This document shows positions 51,735 through 64,000 of a stretch of 64,000 nt of DNA, in pieces. Where the stretch lies: NCBI RefSeq assembly GCF_021018805.1, contig NC_086253.1, positions 8,992,735 to 9,056,734 of the forward strand, given 5' to 3'. The first letter of the stretch is position 1; each line of letters begins with the position of its first letter. Source of the stretch: Prinia subflava (Eukaryota; Chordata; Aves; Passeriformes; Cisticolidae). The notes beneath the pieces were generated by a model that was given only the letters and a program-made list of their open reading frames with translations, ran no database searches and was not told the origin of the DNA. A program made the translations under genes and the position numbers.

Positions 51735-52140
51735 AAGACCATAATAGAACCTCAGTGTTATCTAGTCTGATTTCTTGTTAGATACCATTTGAATTGGGTG
51801 ATTCTGTTATGGAGAGGGTTCTGTGACATCCTTCCCTCAGCAGGGCTCTTCTGCACTCTGGAGCCCCTGTCTCTCTCTGCTGTCCTCCACTTCTTTGTTT
51901 CTATGATTTGTTTGACTCAGGGAAACACTACATGTCTGGTCTAGACCTGATATATTTAGAAGATGAGGCATTCACTCTTCCCTTCTTCCTAGTGATGAGC
52001 AAATCCTTGTTCAAGCCAGTCCCTTGTTTCTAGTGTGAATTTAGTGAAGGAAACTTCCAGATGTTACTTCTACTTACCTTTCTTTTCAGTATATTGGAGA
52101 ACTTTTCAGTATTTTTTGCTTTCTGGCAAGGTGATTGTGT
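51735..52140 (-). mobile_element. Decayed L3/CR1-type LINE 3' UTR
   Basis: GACCATAATAGAACCTCAGTGTTATCTAGTCTGATTTCTTGTTAG resembles the inverted 3' end of old L3-like elements. GTGTGAATTTAGTGAAGGAAACTTCCAGATGTTACTTCT further on fits the adjoining 3' UTR segment (GAATTTGTCTAGCTTCAACTTCCAG type). The middle is poorly conserved. It is old and inactive. Confidence 0.5.
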
Positions 52141-55100
52141 GCTATGATTGTACTGTCTTTGGTATTTTTTAATTTTTAAATGTAGATAAATTAATTTGGT
52201 GTAGAAAGTTTACACAGGAAGAAAAAGTAGAGAATTGGTAACATGAATTAGATATGGATTAAAAAATATGGATTAAAAGAAGTGCATTAAAATTTGATGA
52301 TGATGCTAATTTGGGAAAAAAATATCTTTGGCAAAGACTTTACTATTTCTAAAATTATGCTATGGCTATTTAAATCTGAATGGGCATCATCTACAAAGAA
52401 GTTTGAGCTTTAGGCTATGTGCATTATGTAGTGCAGCTTAAGTCATTATGCAGACTTGTTATCCTAGCAAGGTGCTTTGCCCAGGCTCCAAGCCATTTTT
52501 GTGGTTCTTTTCTGTGCTTTCCTTTAAGGATGAGTCTCATTAATTCCTGAATGCATTTGAATGATTGAATGAGCCTGGTTTACCAGAAGATCCAGGTTGC
52601 CTCATCCTCAGTCCTTATGCTCTGGAGATCTTTATAACATCTCTAATATTAATATTGTTTATATCCAGACAACTGCTAATTTTTTAATAAAGACATGGAT
52701 TATGGAGATATACTCAGATTTATATGTAGCTAATAAACCCAAACCACTGAGAAACAGCTTTTTAGGTGTTAAAAGCCATAAATTCCAAGAACTGCTGGTA
52801 CTGGGGAGCTGTTTGCCATGAAGTAGTCAGAAATGAGGGATTGTTGTTAGGATTTTGTGAAGATAATACATTTTGATAAACAGTGAACTCTTTGTATTCG
52901 ACTCCTGCTTCATTAATTATTCACACACGTCCCTGAAACAAGCTATATTGGACAAGTGTAAGCAATCAATCAAAGAACTTTTAATTGAACAATGAATTAA
53001 ATTGGTATTAGGTAGGCAGACAGCAAATGCATTTGAGACTTGCCTGATTGTATCTGGAGGTTTTGCTTTGTTCCCTCTCATGTCCATTACACACTGCCAT
53101 TTCTGCTCAGTCTCCTAGGTGAGAAGGAACAATTTCTTTCCCTTGGTTTGCTTGCTTGGAACCCTGCCTGTCTGTTTTAGAGCATAGCAGGGAAATAGCT
53201 TTGTGAGTTCTGTTTGGAATACGGTCCCAGTGCCAGAGCTCCTCCACACTCTGTTCATGTGGTCAGAGGAATACCAATGCCAGTCTCTTGTAGGCTCTCT
53301 GCCACGGGCACTGGAAGCCCAGCAGAGGAGTACCAGCAGATTGTAGTTGAGGTCCTTACTTCCCTAGACCCCTCTTTCCTGGGATTTTCCTCAAAATCTA
53401 CCTTCAGAAACTAGGCTTGGCAAAAAGGGAGGTGCTTCTTCAGCAGCTTGTGGATACTGTCACAGAGGTGTTGGCTGCACAGAAATGCATCATGGAGAAT
53501 GGGCAACAGGAACGGATTGATGCTACAGCAGTTGTTCCTTATTCTTGTGCCTGTACATTGGCAAAGTAGACATGCTCCTAGCTGGGATAGTTTGAGGATA
53601 CTGATGCTGCTTGTGTTACTTGGTGCTGAACCCATATTCCTATCCCTGCTTCCCTCTTGAATTTGTTATAAAAATTATTGACAGAGAGGGGTCTCTGACA
53701 TGCTGCTCAGGACACCTAGAACTTCTCAAGAAAGATGGGTCAGTGTCTGAGGACACTCTTCAGTATTCAAATAACTCATCACTGGATGGGCATCACTGGT
53801 CATTTTACATTGTTTCATGTTGCAAGTGCTGTTTGCTTGTAAATGAGATTCTTCAGAGCCTTCTTTTGTAGGGCCCCTCTCAAGGGCTCCCTTTCAGCAG
53901 CTATTCTGCAAGAGGAGAGGATTCTAAGTGCCAATTCCTTACTGTGAACTTGTGAGTGACCATAGAACCCTTTAAATATCAGTGGAGAGAAAAAGAGATT
54001 GGGACCAAAGCTAGGGCTTTCTGAAAATTCAGAAATAAGTATTTCTTTTCAATGAAGGCTAATTACCAAGTTGTGTTTGTTATTGTAAACAAACGTAGAG
54101 AGTACTTGGGAGACCTTGAAGAATCCTTGTGTCATTGCTTTGGGGGGCACTTCTCTGTGCTGAAACACAGTTCTGAGCTAGTTCTCTTCAGTGAGTACTT
54201 TTTTAGTTATTAGCAGACTGCAGATACTGCTGACACAGTAAAAATTTGCTGCTCTTTTCTCTCTGGAGCTGTGCAAGGCACTTACTGTCTTGGATGCATG
54301 GTTTCATGTCTTACAGTTCTTTGATGGATTTAACTGCAAAACAGGTAAAATGCTTTACAGACTCTAGGAAAACACTTCAAAGATTCTTTTCTCTTAAAAA
54401 TAAAGCTTCTTTTAGATATTTCTATCTAAATCACTCCATCTTGGTTTTTTATGTTATTTTTTGATGTTGTTGTCTCAGTCGAAATTAAAACCCAAATGGT
54501 GGCTACTGTTACCAAGAAAGGCACACAATACTCACTGCATCTCAGTACCATTGACAAGCCTCAGATTTTCTCTCATTCCTTATTAAGGACCATTCTCACC
54601 AGTGCTTATGTTCACAACACACAAGCCCTCTTGTGGAGTGAGTTCGTACTGGTTTCAAGACAAGAAGTCTTACCACGGCTACTGTCTAACACTGTAAGGG
54701 GAAGAGAGTAGAGATTCATCAAGTTTCCAACATTTAAATCCTCTGTGAAGATTAGCTGAAATTCAAAAGGTGACTTTGGCTAAAATAATGTCACCATTTC
54801 AGAAAGTTTCTTGCTCTGCCTACCAGAAAGCACGCATTCTTTGTGAATATGACTACAGTGATGGGAACTTTGGAACAACAGATTCAGTGTTGTCCTTAGA
54901 CTGCTGTAGATCTTTTCCACTTGCTTGACCTCTCTGAGAACCACATTTGAAGTAATTCTGGCCCTTAGAGTTAAGGGAGACAAATTTAGTGTTTTAGTGT
55001 TAGCCAAGACCCATTCTCACAACATTGTGAGTCTGTGATAATTCCAGTGATCAGCAGTAAGCCTGAGGCACAGTTTGAAAAGACCCACAGTTTGAGCAGA

Positions 55101-56039
55101 GCAATACGTATTTATTTTATCCACATTTATTTGATGCTCTAAATCAAATATGCTACACAGAACCTGCAAAGCTGACTTTGTTGTATACCTTCCAAAGTAG
55201 CTAGTATCTCACCCTTTTTGGGTCACTGCACTCTTAAATGTCAAGGGCCTTGTGTCTTTTTCTTATATTTGCATTAAGCCTTTCAGGTGCTAAGGATTGT
55301 TTATCTCTCCTGCTGACAGATCTGAATGTCACAGCCACTGCTGCACAAAGCCTGTCAAGTAGGATAAGAACATGAATCAAATTGTGATACAAATCTGCCA
55401 CAGCTGAGTGACCTCACCCCCACTACCCTTCTTCACATTAATAAAAACACATTCCTCAAGAGTTTAAGTTATCCTTATTCAAGGATGTCTTAAAATCTGC
55501 AGCATGTTGACATGGCATACTAGTCACAACTGTACTCTCTCATTATTGCACTTCACCTGGAAAGGATACTGCACTTGGCAGAACACGACTGAGACTGCTG
55601 TTTGTGTCAAGGGACTTCAAGACACATCATCAGCTGTCTTTGATGTTGGGGACTCGAATCCGGAGTTACAAAAAAGTGTAAATGAAGACATGGTCTTTCA
55701 CTTTAAGTTAGGAAAAGCGTTATCTGGAGGTTTCTAAGATGTGCAGTACACTTACACAGATGCCTTCTACTTGCCTTTCTTCCTCTTTCACATTTGAGCA
55801 CGATTCCTTCTTAGGCTGCAGGTTAAGAGACACAGATCTCTGTGTGTGTTCTCACTTGTATGTCACACGGGCTGCTTTTGACTGTGTTGCTTTGTCACCC
55901 AAGTTAGAACAGCCATGTGGCCTTTACACCTTGAGAGCACCTTCTTTAGTGTTTATCTCTCTTCCAAAACAGAAACCCAGCATGATAAAGTATAGAGGAA
56001 ATTCTTAAATATTCCCCAAATTCCACATGGCAGCTCTTG

Positions 56040-56305
56040 CATATTTCAGAGATGATTGCCCTTCTCTGGACACCTCCCAGCCCCTCATTGCTTTTCTTGT
56101 CGTGAGGGACACAAAAATGGACACAGAGTAGGAGGTGTGGCCTCACCAGTGCCGAGTGCAGGGTGACAGTCCCTGCCCTGGTCCTGCTGGCCACGCTGTT
56201 GCTGATCCAGGCCAGGGCCTTTGGCCTTCTTGGCCACCTGGCACACCTGGCTCATGTTCAGCCACTCTCTACCAGCACCCCCAGGTCCTTCTCTGTCTTT
56301 TCAGG
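56040..56305 (-). mobile_element. CR1 LINE fragment
   Basis: GATTGCCCTTCTCTGGACACCTCCAGCC-like sequence comes first, then GGTGTGGCCTCACCAGTGCCGAGT. These are followed by TTCTTGGCCACCTGGCACACCTGGCTCATGTTCAGC and CACCCCCAGGTCCTTCTCTG. All are typical inverted CR1 3' region sequence. The terminal tail and the RT core are missing. It lies about 0.4 kb before the pentanucleotide array in intron 2. Confidence 0.9.
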
Positions 56306-56695
56306 CTTTCACATTGTTTAAAATGTTTTGTGGTGAACTATTAAAAAAACAAATGGTCAGTGCCACTGCTGTGTCTTGGCACAAGGGCAAATTCTAAGAC
56401 TCATATTCTGGAGTGGGGCCAGTCTTACTGATGGAATGCCTTAAAAAACAAGCTGTAAGATACCACCACATGTAACCATGCAGCATCTTCTCTGGATTGG
56501 GATGGTTATTGCAGCTTTAAAATTGGAGTTTCAATGGCCAGATAAGCCAAATGTCTCTCTCAAAAATACAGTGTATAAATTCAGTGTGCAAGACACATCA
56601 AGATTAAAAAAAAAAACAACAAACCTGGCATTCTGCAGGGAAAAGTCTTATTAAAAACAATGAGATGTAAAACCTCTTTTATCCTTTCTTTCTTC

Positions 56696-57225
56696 CTTTC
56701 CTTTCCTTTCCTTTCCTTTCCTTTCCTTTCCTTTCCTTTCCTTTCCTTTCCTTTCCTTTCCTTTCCTTTCCTTTCCTTTCCTTTCCTTTCCTTTCCTTTC
56801 CTTTCCTTTCCTTTCCTTTCCTTTCCTTTCCTTTCCTTCCCTTCCCTTCCCTTCCCTTCCCTTCCCTTCCCTTCCCTTCCCTTCCCTTCCCTTCCCTTCC
56901 CTTCCCTTCCCTTCCCTTCCCTTCCCTTCCCTTCCCTTCCCTTCCCTTCCCTTCCCTTCCCTTCCCTTCCCTTCCCTTCCCTTCCCTTCCCTTCCCTTCC
57001 CTTCCCTTCCCTTCCCTTCCCTTCCCTTCCCTTCCCTTCCCTTCCCTTCCCTTCCCTTCCCTTCCCTTCCCTTCCCTTCCCTTCCCTTCCCTTCCCTTCC
57101 CTTCCCTTCCCTTCCCTTCCCTTCCCTTCCCTTCCCTTCCCTTCCCTTCCCTTCCCTTCCCTTCCCTTCCCTTCCCTTCCCTTTCTTCCTTTCCTTTCCT
57201 TCTTTCCTTCCTTCTTTCCTTTTCC
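56696..57225. repeat. Large pentanucleotide array (CTTTC)28(CTTCC)69 with degenerate tail
   Basis: From 56696 to 56835 the unit is CTTTC, 28 uninterrupted copies. From 56836 to 57180 it is CTTCC, 69 uninterrupted copies. From 57181 to about 57225 it decays into mixed CTTTC/CTTCC/TTCTTT. On the minus strand the two blocks read AAAGG and AAGGG. The tract is perfectly homopurine/homopyrimidine, so triplex (H-DNA) or G-quadruplex structures are expected on general principles. The CTTTC-to-CTTCC change is one clean boundary, suggesting a point mutation in one unit followed by expansion. Long open frames of GREGK or PFPSL repeats through this tract are artefacts. Exact copy number depends on assembly quality. 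Confidence 0.98.
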
Positions 57226-57323
57226 AATCTGTAACACTATGCAATAATACATTAAATACTTATGTTTTGGCACATATGTTTTGAGAGGGAATTTATTGGA
57301 GAACACAGGGGTTTAAAATATGA

Positions 57324-57659
<336 letters not shown>

Positions 57660-58460
57660 TTTCCTTTGTGAATGCCTCTGAGATTACTATTGCTAACATA
57701 GATAACCATTTATTGCACACCATATGTGTGTCTGTTGCCCTATTCCCAGGTTTTCCATGGAAATTAAAACCCTAGTGTAATCCTAGTTCAGCAAAGAAAA
57801 CATAATGCAGGGCCAGAGCTATCCAGTATATAAAATTAGTGCAATATATGCCTCAGTCGAATTATTTTTATACAGAAAGGTTAAGGGATAAATAGCTTGG
57901 GGAACTGAAGTACTATTTATGCCTAAGTCAGGTATTGTTTTGCAAACAGTGGTGTTATTATTGCTTCACATCAGCGATTGCAGCTTAATCTGTTTTAGGA
58001 GAATGAAATAGTGCATTTCTAAACATGGTTATTGCACCTTGACTTTGCTGATGATTAAACCCTGTTTTGAAGCATATGCCTGATTGTATAAGTGACCTAT
58101 GGTTCTTGTGAAGAGCTAGTTGGAACCATGAGATACATAATTTTAAACTCCATGCCTGATATGAATAGTACTCTAAAGTATGAGGGTAAAAATAGTCTAT
58201 TCAAATACATTTTTTGATATAAAAAGAAACCCCCCCAAACCACCTTACTATATACTAAATACTAAAATGTATAGAAGATACTTGAATTTGCTTTTGATAT
58301 TAAACATTTAAATTTTTTTCATTATTAACTGGAATATGTTGACTTAATAAACAACCAGCAATGAAAACTTTCATTTATTCTCTATCACGAAAGTATTGTA
58401 CTGTGTGTATATACATATATATAATGTCTATCAAATGAAATAAAGAAAAAGAAGAAATTA
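57660..58460 (+). other. MSANTD1: Probable MSANTD1 3' UTR with two poly(A) signal candidates
   Basis: The sequence after the TAG is AT-rich, unique and free of recognisable repeats. AATAAA hexamers occur at 58346-58351 and 58439-58444. AU-rich ATTTA motifs are scattered through the stretch, for example in CCATTTATTG and ACTATTTATG. I infer the mRNA ends shortly after one of these hexamers. A longer 3' UTR cannot be excluded without transcript data. Confidence 0.6.
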
Positions 58461-61400
58461 CTCCTCGTTGCTGGACAGACAGTTTGCTTTGGGACAGCCA
58501 AGGATACCGGGAGTGATGAGCACAGTGAGAGGCTCAGTTACCGATTGCAGGGGGGGATGCCCAGAGGGACAGGGATGCACCACACGAGGGAGCCGCAGGC
58601 ACGGAGGATGTGCCCAGGGAGCTGGGATGCAGCACCAGCTCGCGTTTGGCTCCTCCATGAAACGTGACAATTAAATATTCTTTTGCTTAAATTCGAAATT
58701 TGGCCGGCAGAATTTCCCATATGGCTTTTCCTTCTGTTTTCTCCTTAAAACCCCCCATATTTCTGCCTGTTTTACTGTATAGGCAAGAGCAAAGGTTGGA
58801 TTCCAGTATAGAAACCAAAGAATTAGTCACAGGAACTCAGGCCATTTTCCATTCTCTCTATTGAATAATGTCCCCTCTTGAAACTTTGTCTTTGAAGCTG
58901 TTTGCATTCTCCCATATAATTTAATGTGTTGTTGCCTATATAAAGGTGAGCTAAAATATTTTAAATACTTGACACAACAAATTAATCTCTAATTATGCTT
59001 GCTGAACAGGATAAAGGTTATACTCACAAAGCAAACTAATAATATGTGGAAATATTTCTTAGAAGATCCTCCAGGTCTGAAGTTTTAGAATTATTAAATA
59101 TCTAAATGTGGCCTATTCCTACAGAGTTTAGTTAATGATAATAATGATAAGGCAATTGTAGTAGAAGACTGACCTTGGAGAACATGGTGACTGCTGAAAT
59201 ATGAACAAAGTAACTCCCTCATCCCACCTTTACTACAGTGATTGTGTGATTGGGAAAATGCCAAGTTTCTTTTCTGATTCTGCAAAGAATAGTTTTATAC
59301 AATTGAAACGCAGATCTTTCAGATTCAGGTAGGATACATGTTCAATGCTTCCTGACACTTTAACTTGTTTACAGCAAGATATAAAGAAATTCTCCCCTGA
59401 CTCCACAGGAATTAATTGTATTTACTGTTACTATCTACTTGAATCATATAGCAATTAAATCCAATTAATGAGCAATAACAATGGCAGCACAGCTGAACCT
59501 TGTACTGTAGAGTAGGTAGCCCCCCTCCTCCCGTGTTATTACAACTCCAGATCTGTAGGAACACAGGAATGGAGAAAATCTTATTCCTTGCCTGCTACCA
59601 CAAGGAGCCATGTAATTTAATCCCTTTTGTAAATGTGTGGACCTGTATTTTAAAACGAGTTAGGTGTTTTTTTCCCAGATTTATATGAAGAGCTGCATTA
59701 CAGACAGGTAAATGTATTATTTCTCATCAATGTATACCAATTTCTTCTTTTATCAACACTGATTTTGCTGCTTTATGTAGCATTTGCTCTTGAGAGCCAG
59801 AGGTCATGCCCCATGCAACCTTTCCTCTGATGGATTATACTCTTTTATAAGATAGGATTTTGATGACTTTGAGGTTTTGAGGACTTTGATGACCAGGTTT
59901 TACTAATTTTGCTCTTTTGAGTTCATCCATTTTAAGGGTGAGTGACCAGAATGATACACAGCATTCCAGATGAGACTCTGAACATTGTCTCACATAACTG
60001 CTTTAAAGGAAATGGTGTTTTCTGGTGGTTGTGAGATTTTTTCCTATATAAAATGTAACTTTCAGTAGTTACATTTAGAAGTTCAATTTTAAATCATCAT
60101 CTCTCTAACAAAAGGCTTTATTCCCATCCATGCAGATTCCCTGTGTTCTAGCCCTGCTTTTGCCTAGAGCGAACGCAGCAAAGCTGTAGACAAATAGAAG
60201 TTTCATGTACGACAGAACTTTTCTAATGCTTTTTGACAAGCTGAAAATTCCCCACCTACTCATTGCTTCTTTTTGCTGCTCTTTCTTTTGTTCCTGTAAA
60301 GACTGAACGTTTACTTGAAAAAAGATGTTGAGTGTTTCTTGTGGGGATTTCTTTTTTTGTTTAAGGTAGTCACAGCCTTTTCATCTGTATGGGATAGTTA
60401 GCTGCAGGTACAGATATTTGAATGTTTGTGATATTCAGACAAATTATAACTTGAAAGACCTGCCTAGAATTAAAATTCTTGGTAGAATTCCTGGTTTTGC
60501 AGAACAGAGACAGAAACTGCTTCTGTGTCTGTATGAGTAGGGAGTTGAGCATAATAAACATTCAAGGGGAGCACATGAGGGGTTACCCAAGCTTATCATT
60601 TTAACTATGACATTAAAGGAACTCCCTCATGGCTTCTAGAAGTGTGATCAACAAAGAAACTGAAGCGTAGGAAAACAAATTTCTTATTTTCAGGGCAGTA
60701 ACGGGGTCAGCTCAGTTTGGTATCACTTTCACCAAATGAAGTGCTTGTATGACTTATACACACGCAGATGGTGCAAATGGAAAAATTAAATAGGGGAGGA
60801 AATACACTGCCTGGAGGCAGGTGACTTTGTAAGTGATGTGGCTGTAAAGAAAAAGGAACCTAAGGAAACAGATGAGAAAACGAGACATGGAGAACATGCA
60901 AGAATTGAGAAGCAGATTTTGATGAAAGATGGGAAAAAATATGTTGGACAAAGGGGCAGTGTAAATAAATGCCTCCAAAAGAACCCCAGTAATGACAGGG
61001 GTGAAGGAACACAAGACTTTAGAAAGTGAAAATGAAAGAACAAATATAAAGCTGAAGGAGAAAGCTTAGAGTATGAAAAGCTAATGCTAGGGAAATTCTG
61101 TATACTTTGAATAGAGCCCCTATAGATAACTTAAACAAGTTACAAACAATGTAGAGCAAGGAGTGATAGTTTTTCCCACCAGAGAAAAATAAGGCTCTGA
61201 ACAAACATTTGGAATCAAGGCTATTTTTCACAGGGGAGAGAGGTTAAGTAATTTGTAGGAGGATCCTGTTATAATTAAGAAGCATTTTCTCATGCTGATA
61301 TTAACAATTTGCTGGGTAAAAATGCCTGTAAATATTTTTTACTTTTTACTCCTTGACTTCAAATTGGAGAAGAATTTTAAGATTTCAGATTATTTCAGGC

Positions 61401-62172
61401 CTTGCCAAGTTTAACAGTTACCCACCAGACCAGGAGATGTATTTATGATCAGGGAATGTCTTTTGCCATATTCTCCATAAACTGCTCTTCTTGCAAAGAA
61501 CAAAACCAGAACAAAAACATGTATACAGGATTTTATTTTTTTTCCCAGGCTTAGCCTGCCCAATTTGGTGTAGGCAAATAGTTTACAACTCTGTAGATTT
61601 ACCCTAAGTTGACAGCCTGGTTCTGTGAACAGTCTCCTGCTCTAAAGCCAACGGGACTACCCAAATGAATAAATATATTGAAATCTTTATGTATATGTTT
61701 GCAAGATCAGTTCCTATGCTGATAATGTAATGTGAAAGACAAATTTAAAAAAGAAATTTAGGAACATTTGGTGGTGTTATGTCAGCAAGTAAATACTAAC
61801 CATCTGGTCTCTAGATTGCTAATCTATTTCCCCTGATTTTATGGTAGCATGCTTCCTGTGTCTGCAAGCTTGAGACTACATCATTAAACTTTTGTGTTGA
61901 TCTTTTTTAGTGTTTTAACAGAAACATTTGAAATTCTTTGCCATTTTGGGTGTGAAATTTTCTTCCTGTGCATATTTTTTTCTGGCTGGAAATTTTTCAT
62001 TCTGTTACAGCTTATTATAGGGTGTTTATTGAACCACATTTCTAATAAGGATGAATAATTTCAGGTATGTTCTATAAAAAGCAGACCAGTCATCCACAGT
62101 GAATGACATCCAGTTATGTAGGGCTGACTAATTACTACCTGTAATTAGGCTGTAAAATCTCAGTTTCATCCT
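58461..62172. other. Intergenic sequence downstream of MSANTD1
   Basis: Apart from the possible CR1/L3 scrap near 59.9 kb, I see no gene or repeat. Open frames are short and of biased composition. The expected next gene in the mammalian order, RGS12, is not visible. Confidence 0.5.
59800..60020 (-). mobile_element. Possible decayed CR1/L3 3' UTR fragment
   Basis: GTGACCAGAATGATACACAGCATTCCAGATGAGACTCTGA resembles the CR1/L3 segment GACCAGAACTGCACACAGTATTCCAGATGAGGTCT read backwards. Only about 60 bp (59935-60000) is clear; the limits are guesses. Confidence 0.45.
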
Positions 62173-63665
62173 AGTATCACAGAGTACCAGGCTGAAGGGA
62201 CCCTGGTCCTTTCTTGGCTTTCTTTGCTGCAGCAGCATCCCCTGGTCACTCATACTGAGCTTGATGAATTACCAGGACCCTCAGGTCCCTTGCCACAGAG
62301 CTGTCCCCATCCAGACAGATCCCCACCTGTGCTGCACTCCTGGATTGTTTTCCCAGGTGCAAATTCTTGTCCTTGTGGAACTTCATAAAGTTCTTGGCAG
62401 CCCATGCTTCCAACCTATCCAGGTCTTCCTGCAGGGTGGCTCTCCCTCCCAAAGTGTCCACTTTTCCCCTCAGCTTGGTATTTTCAGCAAACTTCATCAG
62501 GATACACTTGATCCCATCCTCCAGATCACTTATGAAGATATTAAACAGACATGGGCCCAAGATCGATCTCTGGGGGACTCCACTTGTCACAGGCTGCCAG
62601 TTTGAAAAGGAGTTGTCTACCACCATCCTCTGGCCAGTTCCCCATCCACTGCATGGACCACTTGTCTAGATCCTACTGCATCCATTACTTTAGAGTCTCC
62701 TGGAAAAAATATGGAAAGCCTTGGAGACAATGTCCATTGCTCACCCCACATCAACTGAGCAGGTCATTGTGTTGTCAGAAGGTGATCAGGTTTGTCAAGC
62801 ATGACTTGCCTTTGGTGAATCCCTGCTGGCTTTTCCCAACCATGTGTTTCATTTGACTTGCGATAGCCCCCAGGAGGGTTTGTTCCCCAACTTTCCCAGG
62901 GAATGGAGTAAAACTCACAGGTCTGTAACTTCCTGGATCCTTCTTTAAGCCCTTCCTGTAGATGGGGTGACATTAGCCTTCTTCCAGTCTTCTGGGACAT
63001 GCCCTGATATCCACAACTTCTCCAAGATTATGGAGAGCGTCCCTGGAATGCTCATCCTTGGAACATCAGCCAGCTCTCTTAAAAACCCTTGGAGGAGTAA
63101 CATCAGGACCCATCACTTTGTAGGGGTCAGGCTCCTGAGATAGTTCACAGACAAGCTCTTCTTTCACTGACAGTGTCTGTTGGTGTTTGTATAAACCTGG
63201 ATTTTTGATCCCAGGACCTGTGTCCCAAGGTGAAGACAGAGGTGAATGTGTTGGGAATCTCTGCCTTTTCAGCATCATGAGTGACCAGTTCACCTCTGCT
63301 GCCTAATAGTGAGCCAGCATTTCCTTCTGTTTGTTGTTTATGTACCCAAAGAACTTTCTTGTGTTTTTTGACCTTTCTGGCCAATTTCAATTTGAGCTGA
63401 GCTTTTGCTTTTTTTAACTGCACCTGCTCACCCTGGAAATGCCTTTGTATTTCTCCATGGGTTTTCCATCTCTGGTACGCTTCTATTTTGGTTTTGAGCA
63501 GACTCAAAGGCTCACATTTAAGCCAAGGCAGTCTCTTATTGCACCTACTTTCCTTACCCTTAAAGATCATGAACTGGTTTTGTGCTTCAAGGAGAGTGTG
63601 CTTGAAAAACTGACAGCACTCACAAGTTCCTTCATCTTCCATGAAGAAGCCTCTCAGGGAATCTA
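62173..63665 (-). mobile_element. CR1 LINE, 1.5 kb, endonuclease-RT linker through RT, degenerate
   Basis: The + strand begins GTATCACAGAGTACCAGG, the inverted CR1 tail. On the minus strand, 63145-63642 reads CR1 linker sequence, with KTKIEAYQRWKTHGE, VQLKKAKAQLKLKLARKVKK and GELVTHDAEKAEIPNTFTSVF. Nearer the 3' end, 62246-62626 reads SGVPQRSILGPCLFNIFISD followed by KFAENTKLRG. The catalytic FADD motif is mutated to FAEN, so the RT is dead. The normal 3' UTR between RT and tail is largely missing. Confidence 0.93.
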
Positions 63666-64000
63666 TCCCAAATGAGCTTGGAGCAAGCTAAAATTCTTGA
63701 CTGTATGTTGTTACCTTAGGGGTAAGCTCTGGATTGCTATGCATGACAAGAAAAAAAAAATGAATTGGTGCATACCATTAAAGGTATAAAATTTCCAACA
63801 GACTGAAAATGTTGAGAAGCACTTATCACAGCTTGAGGAAGGCTTGTTTCACTGAGGAAAGCTATAGGAATATCAATTTTCTATGAACTGCAAAGTAAAC
63901 ATATTTAGAAAATTAATTAAAACTACTTAAAAAACTCTCCATGATTCTCATTCTTCTCCCTAGAGGTTTAACTATAATTTATCTTTAATTCAATATAATC

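Noticed and set aside
56581..57306. Open frames of up to 241 codons on both strands encoding GREGK, KERKG or PFPSL repeats
   Set aside because: They are generated by the pentanucleotide array, which is open in several frames because the unit length is not a multiple of three and contains no stop. There is no evidence of a gene.
63145..63642. 165-codon Lys-rich frame as a novel coiled-coil gene
   Set aside because: The sequence KAKAQLKLKLARKVKK followed by EKAEIPNTFTSVF matches the CR1 ORF2 linker between endonuclease and RT, and it adjoins RT sequence on the same strand.
58461..64000. RGS12 exons expected from mammalian gene order
   Set aside because: No RGS, PDZ or PTB coding segment is visible, so RGS12 probably lies beyond the window.

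Overview
The window looks like avian nuclear DNA. Intergenic and intronic sequence predominates, with many CR1 LINE copies truncated at the 5' end, a solo LTR of the kind common in songbird and other bird genomes, no Alu or L1 material, and one intron-containing vertebrate gene. The organism is inferred from repeat content and protein similarity recalled from memory, since no search could be run. A songbird or related neoavian is likely, but the species cannot be fixed.

The only gene I can support is MSANTD1 (Myb/SANT-like DNA-binding domain containing 1) on the + strand. Three coding exons (37967-38220, 47964-48248, 57419-57659) join through two phase-2 introns of 9.7 and 9.2 kb into a 259-residue protein. 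It has an N-terminal trihelix Myb/SANT-like domain, a Ser/Thr/Pro-rich linker, a short basic nuclear-localisation-like stretch and a C-terminal coiled coil. An acceptor AG lies 11 nt upstream of the ATG, so at least one noncoding 5' exon exists further upstream. In mammals this gene lies just downstream of HTT and upstream of RGS12. Neither neighbour is recognisable here.

Layout. 1-8260: unique sequence with no gene seen. 8262-9640: CR1 with an in-frame 63-bp tandem expansion in its RT region. 9641-18100: unique sequence. 18100-19970: a CR1 tail, a long decayed L3/CR1-type LINE and another CR1 piece. 20-28 kb: unique sequence with two striking perfect inverted repeats (22.1 and 24.3 kb). 27.8-29.3 kb: CR1 3' end and an ERV LTR. 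30.1-30.7 kb: CpG-rich block, a possible promoter. 32.8-33.0 kb: CR1 scrap. 36.5-37.95 kb: gene-proximal 5' flank with TATA-like elements and an RFX X-box beside CRE-like sites. 38-57.7 kb: MSANTD1. Intron 1 holds a decayed LINE tail and a divergent CR1 pair. Intron 2 holds a decayed LINE tail, a CR1 piece and a 485-bp homopurine/homopyrimidine pentanucleotide array (CTTTC)28(CTTCC)69. On the other strand this is AAAGG/AAGGG, the motif class of the human RFC1 ataxia repeat. 57.7-58.5 kb: 3' UTR. 58.5-64 kb: intergenic with two CR1 remnants.

No operon, CRISPR array, tRNA, rRNA or new multi-gene system was found. The most unusual items are the AAGGG-type array close to an MSANTD1 splice acceptor, the 23-bp perfect hairpin with a template-switch signature, the RFX/CRE cluster and the CR1 tandem expansion.
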